The notes under the pieces: generated by a model | Seen by the model: the letters and a program-made list of their open reading frames with translations, nothing else | Databases searched by the model: none | What the model was told of the DNA's origin: nothing | Shown here: positions 43,670 through 55,500 of the stretch, piece after piece | How positions within the stretch are numbered: the first letter of the stretch is position 1 | Layout: every line of letters begins with the position of its first letter | Made by a program: the position numbers and the translations under genes | Assembly (NCBI RefSeq): GCF_963576675.1 | Contig: NC_088916.1 | Coordinates: forward strand, 76,339,501-76,403,500 | DNA from: Euphorbia lathyris | Lineage: Eukaryota; Streptophyta; Magnoliopsida; Malpighiales; Euphorbiaceae | Direction of reading: 5' to 3' | Length of the DNA: 64,000 nucleotides

Positions 43670-43679
43670 TATTTATAGC
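43670..43679 (-). promoter_or_regulatory. TATA box before the accessory ORF of element C
   Basis: The minus strand reads GCTATAAATAAT, about 105 bp before the ATG at 43566. It lies in the same place as in A and B although the flanking sequence differs. Confidence 0.6.
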
Positions 43680-43880
43680 TGTGAAAGGTGGATCTTATCG
43701 AATCCATGTGTCAGTTTTGCCTTGGGATTGTCAATCGACAAAAATCCTGGCATTTATGACACATTCGACGCATACATCATCCTAGGTGGCTATTCGCGTG
43801 TCTTACTCGGCGTTGGAATCCTAATTGTTCTAAATTCCGAGTTAGTCAGCTTTAGATAAATGGTGGTTTAAGTGATTGGT

Positions 43881-44020
43881 TGCTCAGCTTGAGATAACCA
43901 CTCAGTGCACATATTTGCTCAGTATGTGATATTTTGTCATTTTGCATTTAAAACACTCAGCATACATCTATTCACTCAGCAAGTAATAGCATAAGTCTTT
44001 AAGCATGGTAATTCACTCAG
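43881..44020 (-). promoter_or_regulatory. Array of TGCTGAGT-like words upstream of the accessory TATA
   Basis: Plus-strand CTCAG cores at 43883, 43901, 43918, 43957, 43975 and 44016, mostly as (A/G)CTCAG(C/T). This is 200-340 bp upstream of the TATA and just after the pol stop at 44047. TGAGT-centred words resemble bZIP/GCN4-type half sites; binding is inference. Confidence 0.4.
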
Positions 44021-44046
44021 CATGGATATATGTTAAGAGCTGGAAT

Positions 44047-46655
44047 TTACTGAAGAGGATTAAACATACTAATGGATTCTCTCAGTATGCTGAACTGCTC
44101 ACGGGCCAGTGGCTTTGTGAAGATATCTGCAAGCTGCTCATCCGTTGGGACAAAGGTCAGCTTGATCTCACCTTTGAATACATGGTCTCTAATGAAGTGA
44201 TGTCTGATGCTGACATGCTTCATTCTGCTGTGCTGGATTGGGTTCTTTGATAGATCAATTGCACTTTTGTTGTCACATCTGACTTCAATTGTCTTTGTTT
44301 GAACACCATAGTCTTTAAGCTGTTGCTTAATCCATAGGACTTGAGCAACACAGTGTCCAGCAGCAATGTACTCAGCTTCAGTGGTAGACAAGGCTACTGA
44401 CGCTTGCTTCTTGCTGAACTAGGATACAAGGCAGCTCCCTAGGAAGTGACATCCTCCAGAGGTGCTTTTTTGTTCTAGCTTGTCCCGTCCATAGTCAGCG
44501 TCAGTGTATCCAACGAGTGTAAAATCATGAGTGTTGGGATACCATAAACCTGCGTTCACTGAGCTTTGCAAGTATCTAAGGATTCTTTTTACAGCGATGT
44601 AATGAGATTCCTTAGGGTTAGATTGATATCTAGCATAGTAGCATACTGAGAACTGAATGTTTGGTCTACTTGCTGTTAAGTAAAGTAGAGAGCCTATCAT
44701 ACCTCGATATAATTTGCTGTCTACCGACTTACCATTTTCGTCAGCGCATAGGACAGTGTCAGTGCCCATAGGAGTGGATATTGGCTTGCAATTTTCAAGA
44801 TCATATTTCTTCAATATCTCCTTAGCATATTTAGCTTGACTGATGAAGATGCCATTTTTCCCTTGTTTGATTTGGAGTCCAAGGAAGAAGTTGAGTTCTC
44901 CCATCATTGACATTTCAAACTCAGTCTGCATTTGCTTGCTAAATTCCTTGCACATTGACTCATTAGTGGCACCGAAAATAATATCATCAACATATATTTG
45001 AGCCAGCAGGGTGTCTTTACCCTTTCTCTTAATGAATAAGGTTGTATCAGCTTTACCTCTTACATAATTTCTAGTCAGCAGGAAACTAGTCAGCCTCTCA
45101 TACCAAGCACGTGGTGCTTGCTTGAGGCCGTACAAAGCCTTTTTGAGTCTATAAACGTGGTTTGGGAATTTAGGATCCTCAAACCTTGGAGGTTGATTAA
45201 CATAAACTTCCTCGTTTATAACTCCATTAAGGAATGCACTCTTAACATCCATTTGAAACAGTTTAAAGTTCATATAACTTGCATAAGCGCATAAAATTCT
45301 AATAGCCTCTAGCCTTGCCACTGGGGAAAAGGTCTCACCATAGTCAATACCTTCTTGCTGACTGTAGCCCTGAGCTACAAGTCTTGCTTTGTTCCTGACT
45401 ACATTTCCTTGTTCATCCAGCTTGTTTCGGAAGACCCATCTTGTTCCAATGGTCTTCTGACTTCTTGGATGTGGCACTAATTCCCATACATCGTTTCTTC
45501 TGAATTGATCAAGTTCCTCTTGCATTGCGCTCATCCAGAATTCATCGTGCCCAGCATCAGCGAAGTTCTTTGGTTCCTGAACTGAGACGAATGCTACGTT
45601 GCTGAGGTACTTCCTGAGTTGACTTCTCGTCATCAGGGTATTCCCAGCTGTGTCAAGGATGGCATTCTCCGAGTGTCCTCTTGGTATCTTGATCTCCTTT
45701 GACAAATTGATGTCTTGCGCTCGTAGGTATCTCCTGAGTTGATTTCTTGCCATCAGGGTATTCCCAGCATCATCAAGAATGACACTCTCTGAGTGTCCTC
45801 TTGGTATTCTTTGGTCAGCCCTTGAGGAAATGACTCAGCAGCAGCTTCTTTGTCAGCAGGTGCTGAGTGTGGATCATCCTCAGTTAGCGGCTTGTATCTT
45901 CCTGCAGGGTTAGTTTCATCGAACTCAACATGTACTGACTCTTCTAAGACTTGAGTAGCCTAAAAAGATAGCTTCATCAGCTTTTGAGTCAAACTTAGCT
46001 AGGCTATCTTTGGTATTCAATATGAAACATTTACAGCCAAAGGCACGAAAGTAACCAATATTGGGCTTTCGTCCTTTCCAAAGTTCGTAGGGGGTTTTCT
46101 TTAGTATAGGTCTAACAAGAGCCCTATTAAGAATATAACACGCTGTGTTGACAGCTTCTCCCCAAAAGTACTTTGGAAGCCTATGCTCACTCAGCATTGT
46201 CCTGGCTATTTCAACCAATGTTCTGTTCTTCCTTTCAACAACCCCATTTTGTTGAGGCGTTCTAGGAGCAGAGAAATTATGGTCAATGCCGTTGGTTTCA
46301 CAGAATTCAACAAACTGTTGGTTCTTGAATTCTCCACCATTATCACTTCGGATGTGAGCTAACTTAAGGTCTCTATCATTTTCAAGTTTTCTTACCAAAT
46401 TTGAAAATGTCTCAAAGGTTTCATCCTTGCTGCTGAGCAAGATGATCCAAGTGTACCGAGAAAAGTCATCTACAATGACCAAGGAAAATCTTCTTCCACC
46501 CAAGCTCAGCGGCTGGACTAGACCGAAGAGATCCAAGTGTAGTAACTCTAATGGACGCTTAGTTAAGACAATGTTTTTACTATGAAAGGATTGTTTGGTT
46601 TGTTTTCCAGCTTGGCAAGCGTGGCATAATTGATCTTTTTCAAATTTAAGTTCTG
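44047..46655 (-). pseudogene. pol: SIRE-type pol of element C, part 2: integrase C-part, RT, RNase H
   Basis: Starts at the D insertion with the second half of the integrase zinc finger (CHACQAGKQTKQSF, about 46620), then the core LLHLDLFGL, SDNGGEFKNQ and ERKNRT, then RT with [22 protein letters not shown] and YVDD (about 44990), and RNase H with [20 protein letters not shown] and [14 protein letters not shown], ending NPLQ. Breaks: a deletion with frameshift at about 45955 (after FLGYS); an 85-bp block at 45600-45690 repeated at 45724-45812; a Trp-to-TAG change at 44421 in RNase H. The upstream part of pol lies at 58352-58809, beyond D. Confidence 0.92.
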
Positions 46656-46660
46656 GCAGT
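46656..46660. repeat. Left target-site duplication of element D (GCAGT)
   Basis: GCAGT directly before the LTR start TGTTAGG; repeated at 58347-58351. Confidence 0.92.
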
Positions 46661-47950
46661 TGTTAGGCATGAAATTGACTAAGTTTAACATATAATTTAT
46701 AAGGGAATTCGGGTATTTTTTACATCATTTTGTAAGGAATAAGGGCTAATTAATGTCCTTGTGCAGATAAGCAAAGAAAAATGCTAAACTCGCTGGAAAC
46801 AGCTTGTTTCGCTAATGCCAATGAGGAGTGGAGCCTTACTTGTGTCCAGCGGTTAAACGCCGGATTATCCAATGACGGACAGCGACATATCGTTGGTGGC
46901 AGTGAAAGGAAAGCGGTAGGAAAAGCAGGTGAAAGTGTGTGGCGATGGGATTGCCCAAAGAAGCATGATGATTTGAAGTCTCACCCCCTTGAGTGTTCAA
47001 GGGTTAATCTAAAAGTTAATCATTTTTTTTAGTTTATTTTAATCGTAGTAAGTAGTTGACTTTGTTTGTAAAAAGGGTACGAAAGTTGTACCAATTTTGG
47101 ATAGTCTCGGTCTTTTCCCTTTAAATAGGAAAAGCAGAGAAGGTTTAAGGGTCGGATATTTTTTTCTTAGTTTTAGTTTTTTTTAACAAGTAGAATAGAA
47201 GGAGAAGGGAGCTCTCATGGAGTCTCAAGCTGTAACAAGAATCTTCCTCTGCTCACTGCTCGATATGAGTGAGTAGACTTTTTGAATGGGCACGACATGG
47301 CCGACCCGGTGATGTAAGTTTTACAACGTTTTTATGAATATTTAGTATTTTGCCAATGTTGTGATCAATGAGGATTTAACTTTCTTGCGTAAGCTTGTAT
47401 GTATGTGTTAGATGAATGTTAGGACACTGCTTTCATCTTCACCGATATCTCTATTGATCTCCCAACTTCGAAGCTGACAAGTTAGAAGGTTGTGTCGAGG
47501 GTTTTCTCATCTAGAAATGCAGTTTTGTTCTTAATGCTAGAAAGAACGTATCTTTAGGACGCTAAAGATGTTAGTAAATCTTAGGAGTTTGAGAACACAT
47601 GACAGTTGACTCAAACTCACTTAAAAACTGATACTTTGGCTTCGTTGGCATTATCTTTTATTCATCGAATGTTGTAAGATGTAGCACACCGTGTTCGGTC
47701 ATGTAAAGCCTGTTCTTTTCCCTTAATCTTTGAAAAGTAACCTTATTTCCTTGATTGAGTATTCTGCCTGAGTCATTAAAACAACCAATATCAAACAAAC
47801 AACCATAAAGGAAGGCACTTTTATAACACACACTGTTTAGCAACGATTTCCCATATTTATTTGTATCACAATCCCTGTGGAGACGATACTCACTTATCAC
47901 TTTATTACTTGTATCTAGTGCACTTGCTAGAATCTGTTTACAGGACAACA
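46661..47950 (+). repeat. Left LTR of element D
   Basis: TGTTAGGCATG to GGACAACA (TG...CA). Contains CCCTTTAAATAGG near 47117-47129, a weak TATA candidate. Antisense ORFs across the LTR are not genes. Confidence 0.95.
47117..47129 (+). promoter_or_regulatory. Weak TATA candidate in left LTR of D
   Basis: CCCTTTAAATAGG; repeated at 57515-57527 in the right LTR. It is the best TATA-like word in the middle of the LTR, but it lacks a full TATAAA. Confidence 0.3.
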
Positions 47951-47956
47951 AGTTTT

Positions 47957-47974
47957 TGGCGCCGTTACCGGGGA
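47957..47974 (+). other. Primer binding site of D
   Basis: TGGCGCCGTTACCGGGGA, six bases after the LTR. The usual Athila-type primer site is very similar, with G in place of the A of TTACC (tRNA-Asp is the primer reported for Athila). Confidence 0.85.
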
Positions 47975-48041
47975 TTGAGAGCAACAAATTTATAGCTAAA
48001 ATTTCTGTAAAACAGGGTGTTTTTAATCTGTGTGTTAAGGC

Positions 48042-49327
48042 GTGCAGGAAAAAAAAGAGGTCATTTTTCCGTTTATGTGTAGAGCTGCACGTCCTGTTTT
48101 TCCTATCGATCTCAAATTAGAGAGAACGTGTAGACGAAACAGAGCGGGAGCTCGACGTGCTAGACAAAGGGAAAGGCAAAGAGAGAGAAGAATGGCTGGA
48201 AGGGAAGGACCAGAACAACAAGTTCCACCAAACCAAGAAGAGGAAAGAGAAAATAATAACCCTCCTGTTATGAGAATCAGAGACTACTCTAGGCCAACTA
48301 CCGAGGGACACTCATCGTGTATCGTATTGCCCAACGAGGGAAACAACATGTTCGAAGTAAAAGGGTCCATGATACAAATGATCCAAGCCTCGGTGCAATT
48401 TAATGGGTTTCAATCTGAAGATCCTAATGGGCATCTTCAAGAATTCATTACCTTGTGCAACACATTCAGGTCGAACAGAGGTGTCTCTGATGATGTGATC
48501 AGATTAAAGTTGTTCCCTTTTTCACTAAGGGATAAAGCAAAAACATGGCTGCAGAATTTACAGCCTGGAACGATCACGAGTTGGGAAGAAATGGCACGAG
48601 CTTTTCTAATGAAGTATTTTCTGCCTCGACAAGCCATTAAGCTACGAAATGAAGTGTCACGCTTCATACAGGACGAAGACGAGTCGTTGGCAGAAGCATG
48701 GGAAAGATACAAGGAGCTGCTCAGAAGGGTGCCAAATCATGGTATCCCTATGTGGATGCAAATGCAAAATTTTTACAATGGCGCGACCAACGTTTACAAA
48801 ATCCAGATCGAATCTATCGCGAATGGTAACCCGGAAGATCTAAAGCCACAAGCTTTATATGACCTAATAGAGAAAGTGGTCAGCACGAGTTACAACTGGC
48901 ATTCGTCACGAAGTGAAGGAAAAAGGACAGGAAAATAGGATGTCGTTTCAAAACTAACAAGCCAAGTAGAACAACTTACCCGGCAGCTGGGAAAGATAAA
49001 TGTCTCGTCCATTCACAATGAACCGCCATTTAGTGAACCACCATTCACTGAAAGTTGTGGTTTTGCGGAGGAGCTCATTTCAATATCAACTATCCTGGAG
49101 TTAAGCAAGGAAAAGGCACACGGGCTGAATGCGACTAACCAGGGTACAATCAGAGGAATCAGCCCAACCGTTATTCTAACACTTACAACTCGGAAACGAG
49201 GAACCATCCAAATTTTGGATGGACAGGCCAACCGGACCAGCAAGGACAGTATCAAGATCAGCCGAGGTATCAACAACAGCAAGGAGGACATTACCAAAGA
49301 CAACCTCAGCAGCATTATAAGCAACTT
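48042..49327 (+). pseudogene. gag: Ty3/gypsy gag of element D (stop and frameshift)
   Basis: The ORF 48042-48938 carries an R/E-rich start and the retrotransposon gag (capsid) domain: FNGFQSEDPNGHLQEFITLC, LKLFPFSLRDKAKTWLQNL, ITSWEEMARAFLMKYFLP and NEVSRFIQDEDESLAEAWER. It ends in TAG at 48936-48938. The rest of gag (a coiled segment QVEQLTRQLGKI, then NTYNSETRNHPNFGW and a Q-rich part) continues in another frame that leads into pol at 49328, so at least one frameshift and a TAA near 49138 separate them. The cysteine knuckle expected here is not recognisable. Start at 48042 chosen as first Met after the leader; 48192 is an alternative. Confidence 0.85.
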
Positions 49328-52300
49328 GTGCCACAAAAGGAAGAAGTCGAACCAGATATGAAAACAATGATGATGCAGTTCATGAAACAGACGCAGGCAT
49401 CGATCAAGAGTCTAGAAACACAAGTCCACCAGATCGCCGCGTCCACATCAAAAGGAAAAGGAATAATGCCGAGCAATACTGAGCCAAATCCTAAAGGCGA
49501 CGTCATGGCAATCACCTTGAGATCTGGTAAGGAAACTCAACCAGTTGTTTTATCTAACAAAGATGGTGAGCATGCAGAAACATCCAAGGAGGCTGAAGGG
49601 GAACTGGAACAAGCTGTTCCTGGTAATGAAGAAACGAGGAAGGATAACCAAGCAAGTAAGCCAAATCAAGAGGAGGAAAGGGCTTGTAAACCACCACAGC
49701 CATATGTCCCACCGGTGCCATATCCAACACTGCTGATCAACAAGAAGTTGGAGGAGCAGAATTCTAAAGTGCTGGACACTTTGAGGAAATTGCACATCAA
49801 CATACCTTTTGTGGAAGCACTGGCACAGATGCCGACATACGCAAAATTCCTCAAAGATATCTTGTCGAACAAGAAGAAACTGGAGAACATTTCCATGATA
49901 CAACTCAACAGAGACTGTTCGTCCATACTCCAAAACAAGCAGCAGCTTCCAAAGAAGCTAAAAGATCCAGGGAGTTTTTCGATTCCTTGTTCAATTGGGA
50001 AGCTAACTATTGAAAATGCACTTTACGACATAGGAGCTAGCATAAACCTAATGCCATATTCTGTATATGCACAACTCGGATTGGGAGAACCACAACCCAC
50101 TCGTATGTCTATTCAATTAGCTGATCGTTCTGTATGTTATCCTAAGGGAGTAGTAGAAGACGTGTTAGTCCAAGTAGGAAAATTCATTTTGCCCGTTGAT
50201 TTCATTATAATGGACATTGATGAAGATTTGCATGTCCCTATTATCCTAGGAAGACCATTTCTAGCAACAGGAAAAGCATTGATAGATTTAGGAGAGGGAA
50301 AGTTATTCTTAAGGATAAATGGTGAGGAAGTGATATTTAAAATGAATGAAGCAATGAGGCGTGCGAATAATAATGATGACATTTGCTGTTTCTTAGATGA
50401 TTTTCAGAGTCTTACTACTTTGCAGGAACATGACACATTAGAAACTTTATTAGGGAGAGAGGTGAACATATGCGAAGGAACAGGATGTTCCATTGAAAGC
50501 AACTTTCTGACACCTCCGTTAGATCCTGCTGTTCCAACTCATCAAGAACCACCAGAGGTACCCACTGTGCCTGTGTCTAAGCCAGAATTGAAGCCGTTGC
50601 CTGAACATCTCGAGTATGCTTTCCTGGAACCACCCAGCGGAAGTCCTGTCATCATTTCATCAAAATTAACTCCTGACCAAAAGGCGCAACTAATGGCGGT
50701 CTTGCGAAGAAACAAGGCTGCAATAACATGGAAAATTGATGACATAAAGGGAATTAGCCCGGCAGTCTGTGTTCATAGAATCTTGATGGAAAAGGACCAC
50801 CGAGCAACTATTCAGCCGCAACGTACGCTAAATCCCCACATGAAGGAGGTTGTGAGAAAGGAGGTGATCAAACTTCTCGATGCTGGCATTATCTACCCAA
50901 TATCTGATAGTGTGTGGACAAGCCCTGTCCACGTTGTGCCAAAGAAAGGCGGAACAACAGAAGTCCTAAATGAAAAGGACGAGCTAGTACCCACAAGAAC
51001 AATAACAGGGTGGAGAGTTTGCATCGACTACAGAAAGCTTAATGAAGCCACAAGGAAGGACCATTTCCCCTTACCCTTCATTGACCAGATGTTAGAACGA
51101 CTAGCGGGCTATGCATTCTATTGTTTTCTTGATGGGTATTCAGGATACAACCAAATCGCAATTCATTGCGATGACCAAGAGAAAACCACGTTCACATGTC
51201 CATATGGGACTTATGCTTACAGAAGGATGCCTTTTGGACTGTGCAATGCTCCTGCCACTTTTCAGAGATGTACGATGTCAATTTTTCATGACATGGTGGA
51301 GCGGACTGTAGAAATTTTTATGGATGACTTCTCGGTCTATGGAAGTTCATTCGATAGCTGTCTAATCAACCTTGAAGTGATGCTCGCGCGGTGCAAGGAG
51401 ACTAATTTAGTCTTGAACTGGGAAAAGTGCCACTTTATGGTCAATGGAGGAATTGTCCTAGGGCATAAAATTTCTGAGAAAGGGATGGAAGTGGACAAGG
51501 CAAAAGTGGAAGTAATCGAGAAGCTGGCTGTGCCTGCGAACGTCAAAGATGTGAGAAGTTTTTTGGGCCACGCAGGGTTTTATCGCCGGTTTATAAAAGA
51601 TTTTTCAAAGATAGCACTCCCATTGTCAGCCCTACTCCATAAGGAAGCCGAGTTCTCTTTCAATGCAGACTGTTTGAAGGCCTTTGAGCTCTTAAAAACT
51701 AAGCTGATCAACTCACCTATACTAGCAGGACCAGAATGGGAGCAACCTTTTGAAATAATGTGCGACGCAAGCGACACTTGTGTGGGAGCTGTTCTTGGAC
51801 AGAGGATTGAAAAGAGGTTTTGACCTATTTACTATGCCAGCAAAACATTGAACGTGGCCCAGCAAAACTATACAACTACCGAGAAGGAACTTCTGGCGGT
51901 TGTGTATGCTTTCGACAAGTTCAGGCCCTACTTGGTTTTATCCAGGGTGATTGTTCACACAGATCACGCAGCGTTGCGATACTTGTTCGCGAAACAAGAT
52001 GCTAAGCCAAGGTTGATCCGATGGTTGCTATTACTTCAGGAGTTCGATTTGGAAATTAAGGATAAAAAGGGAACGGAGAATGTTGATGCAGATCATTTGT
52101 CAAGGAAAGATCACAAAGGCAAGGTTGAACAAATAGAAATCGTGGAAAGGTTTCCTGACGAGCATCTGTATACGGCACAGTCTGCGCCATGGTTCGCCGA
52201 TATAGCTAATTACCTTGCAACTTCGCTCAAACCACACAACCTATCCACAAATAAAAAAAGGAAGTTTTTCTCTGAAATCAAATATTATTTTTGGGATGAC

Positions 52301-53473
52301 CCTTACCTTTTCAGGTTGTGCACGGACCAAATCATTCGAAGATGCATATCGCAAGAAGAGGGACAGGATGTTCTCAGCCACTGTCATAACCGCGAAGCAG
52401 GAGGACACCATAGTGCAAGCCGTACCGCGGCAAAGGTTCTCCAATCAGGTTTTTTCTGGCCCACTCTTTTTAAGGATGCTAATGCATTCGTTGGAACTTG
52501 CAATGAGTGCCAACGAACGGGAAACATTTCAGCTCGAAATGCTATGCCCCTAAACAACATAGTTGTGTGCGAAATTTTTGACATATGGGGCATAGATTTT
52601 ATGGGACCCTTCCCAACTTCCCAAGGGAATAAATACATCCTAGTGGCTGTGGATTATGTGAGCAAATGGGTCGAAGCAATAGCAAGTCCCACCAATGACG
52701 CCCGTGTGGTAGTCAAATTTCTAAAAAGACTGTTCGCCGGATTCGGGGTCCCGCGAGCGATCATCAGTGATCAAAGGACCCACTTCTGTAATGCGAAATT
52801 TGAAAAATTAATGGGAAAACTTGGAGTCTCACACAGGGTTGCCACACCATACCATCTACAAACCAGTGGACAGGTGGAGATCTCCAATAGAGAAATAAAA
52901 AGAATCTTAGAGAAAACCGTTGGAAACTCTCAAAAGGATTGGGCAAACAAGCTCGATTATGCTCTATGGGCATATCGTACCGCTTATAAAACACCGATTG
53001 GAATGTCTCCTTTTCGGTTGTTATACGGGAAATCTTATCACTTACCGGTGGAAATGGAACACCGCGCATTTTGGGCGTTAACATTTTTAAATTTTGAGAC
53101 ACAGGCTATGGGTGAACAGAGAAGTTTACAGCTGAGCGAAATGGAGGAATTCAGGCTGTTCTCATACAAAAATGCGGTGAATTACAAAGCCAGAACCAAG
53201 CAGTGGCACGACAAAAAGCTCATGAACAAGGTGTTCCATAAAGGACAAAACGTCCTTCTTTTCAATTCACGATTGAGGCTCTTTCCGGGAAAGCTCAAGT
53301 CAAGATGGTCAGGACCATTCATTGTGAACCGTGTATTTGCACATGGAGCTGTTGAAATTTTCAAATATGGGGGTGATCCTTTTAAGGTGAACGGACAAAG
53401 ATTAAAACCATATTTAGAGAACGATCACACAAGGAAGATCAATACTGTTCATTTCCAGGATCCCCCAGGATAG
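49328..53473 (+). pseudogene. pol: Ty3/gypsy pol of element D: protease, RT, RNase H, integrase (one stop)
   Basis: One frame of 1382 codons broken only by TGA at 51821-51823 (after KRF), most simply a CGA changed to TGA. Order: gag end with MAITLRSGKE; protease DIGASINLMP (codon about 234; most relatives have DLGAS); RT with WRVCIDYRKLNEAT, YRRMPFGLCNAPATFQR and FMDDFSVYG (about 664); RNase H CDASD (about 811), continuing after the stop at [20 protein letters not shown]; integrase zinc finger [13 protein letters not shown] ... CNECQRTGN; core with [18 protein letters not shown] and [12 protein letters not shown]-terminal domain with SRWSGPFIV. The three acidic catalytic residues of integrase appear kept. 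SDQRTHF departs from the usual SDGGTHF. Confidence 0.93.
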
Positions 53474-54111
53474 TAAAAGCAAGAGAACAGGGTGTCCGCT
53501 ACAAACACCAATTGTAGCACAAGTAACTTTGCATTTTATTGATTTTATCTTTACTTTTTATTTTTATTTTTTGTTTCTCTTGTGTAAAGTGTGTTTGAAG
53601 TTGACTTCATCTTGAGTAATTTCTGCCTAGGCACAATTGTAAAACCTAAAACTCCTTCCAAGGGTGAGGTAGTACAATTGTACCTGTGTTGTAGGGAAAG
53701 GGAAAATCGTAGAAATTTGGGCGGTAGGAATTTGTCATTAAAGCTAGGAAAAGTGGAACGTCCACTCCTATGCCAAATAGGCCATCATACCGCCTGTTTT
53801 TCTCCTCGATAAGATTGAACGGTTGGGGGGATATAAATGCTAAAATCAAATCTTGACCGTTCATCCACCCTCATTCTGATTCGAAAATAGGTGCCTTTCT
53901 GCCGATTTGTCCAGGTGGCCGACTTTGATTCGGCCTCAAACTGACAGATTGGCGAAAAGACGCCTCGTTTCCCTTACTTAAAGAAGCTTTATCTCAGTTC
54001 AGTCCGTCTATCACCATATTTCTTTCTTTTCTTTGAGATTTCTTTTCACAAAGGCAGTTCCTGATCTGTGCCCTATACCACTGGAAAACCCTACTTAAAC
54101 TTGAAAGCAAA
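53474..54111 (+). other. Spacer between pol and the extra ORF of D
   Basis: About 640 bp, pyrimidine-rich in the first 110 bp, without a conserved ORF. It could carry a promoter or splice acceptor for the downstream ORF; nothing specific is visible. Confidence 0.5.
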
Positions 54112-55500
54112 ATGAGAACCCGAGGCTCGGGCAAAAACGTGAAGATTGAGGGTTCTTCCAAGAAAGAAAAAGCAAAGGCAAAAATGGCGGAACCGTGCAC
54201 TGTGGCGTTTGTCCCAGATGAGAAGCTGGTCAAGAAACTCTCCCAGTTCAAAGATGCCTCTGTTCAGGCATAATATGATGAGCTAGCGAAACTTCAGTTC
54301 GGACCCGTCCGAACAGTTTGCTGGGAATCCCTGAAAAGGCTAAAGCTCGAGGATCGTGTACGCACCTTCATGAAGTCTGGTCATTTTGAATGTTTCTTTG
54401 AAATGACGGAACCGGCCTATCGGGAACTAACACTCGAGTTCTTGGCAACCTTTAAGCACAACGCTGAGATAACCGAACCTGACGAAGAGGGAAAATTTAG
54501 CTTCAGGCTCATGGGTCACTCCCAAAGGCCTTCGCTTAACTTGTTCAACCAAATGCTTGGTGCTGCCGACGATGACAATCTAGAATCCGAGAGCTATAAA
54601 GAGGCATTCACCACAACGCCTGATGTTTTCGACCATGTGGCCTTCTGGGAATCACTTTCAGGACAGAAACATTATGACGGCAGTTCGACCAAGGCGTCCA
54701 ATATCGATGATTACGCTGTTCGGTATTTGCACAAGTTGATCTCTGGTATAATCTTCTCCCGGGAAAACCAAGCCACCATGCCACATGCAGATCTCACCGC
54801 GTTGTGGAGTATGGCAGTTGGACTGAGAATGAATTTGGGATTCTGGTTTGGAGAGTACATCAGCGCTTTTTTCAAGAAAAACTCGTCAGTCATCTGTTGT
54901 GGAAGCATTGTCACTAGAATTGCGGAGTCAATCGGGGTTTTTAAACCTGAAGACCACTCTCGTCTCACGATTGTGAATCACCCTGACCCAATTGATCTCA
55001 AGAGCCTCCAAAAGATGTTATTCAGAAAAATTGTGAACGGGAAGTGGGCCTGGATGTCTGATTTTGTTACATCTCGGCAGACTGAGAGCCGGAAAAGGAA
55101 AAGCGAGCCTACCCTATCAGTGTCGTCAGATTCTGAGCAAGTCGAGAAGCCGAAAGACTTGGACTTTTATAAGAAATGTGCAAAGATGACTTGCGAGGAT
55201 GTGATGGATCGATTCAATGCCCTGTTTGCCCAGAATCAAGCAAACCGCGAAATGATATTCACCATGGAGCAAAAGTACGCATCGCAACAGGGCGAGATCG
55301 ATATGCTCAAGAGCCTTTGCATTGAGGAGCATGCCAAAGAAAGTCCCTCTGGTTTCTCTGTGAAAAGTCCGGTAAGACAAGTGCCCGAAATGCCTGCCAG
55401 TGCCAATGTTAAGGCTAACGCTGCCACCTCCTCGAAGGAGGAGGGTATTCCTGCCCCTGTGGATAGAGAGGTTAACTCCTCTCTTTCCCATCACGCCTGA
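54112..55500 (+). pseudogene. Athila-type downstream ORF of element D (one stop)
   Basis: Frame opens at the ATG at 54112 (MRTRGSGKNVKIEG) and is interrupted by TAA at 54271-54273, then open to 55500: 463 codons in all. Key phrases: CWESLKRLKLEDRVRTFM, YRELTLEFLATFKH, FSFRLMGHSQRPSLNLFNQM, WSMAVGLRMNLGFWFGEYI and SLQKMLFRKIVNGKWAWMSD, then K/R-rich RKRKSEP and a helical segment (MEQKYASQQGEIDMLKSL). It matches the plant 'Arabidopsis retrotransposon ORF-1 (Athila)' type that sits after pol in Athila elements. No membrane segment or signal peptide is seen, so it does not look like an envelope. TAA may come from CAA. Function unknown. Confidence 0.78.

Noticed and set aside
47658..47987. Antisense ORF in the D LTR, repeated in 58054-58809
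   Set aside because: It occurs in both LTR copies as a by-product of LTR sequence, antisense to the element.
49550..53102. Several minus-strand ORFs under D pol
   Set aside because: Shadows of the plus-strand pol frame, with low-complexity translations and no domain.
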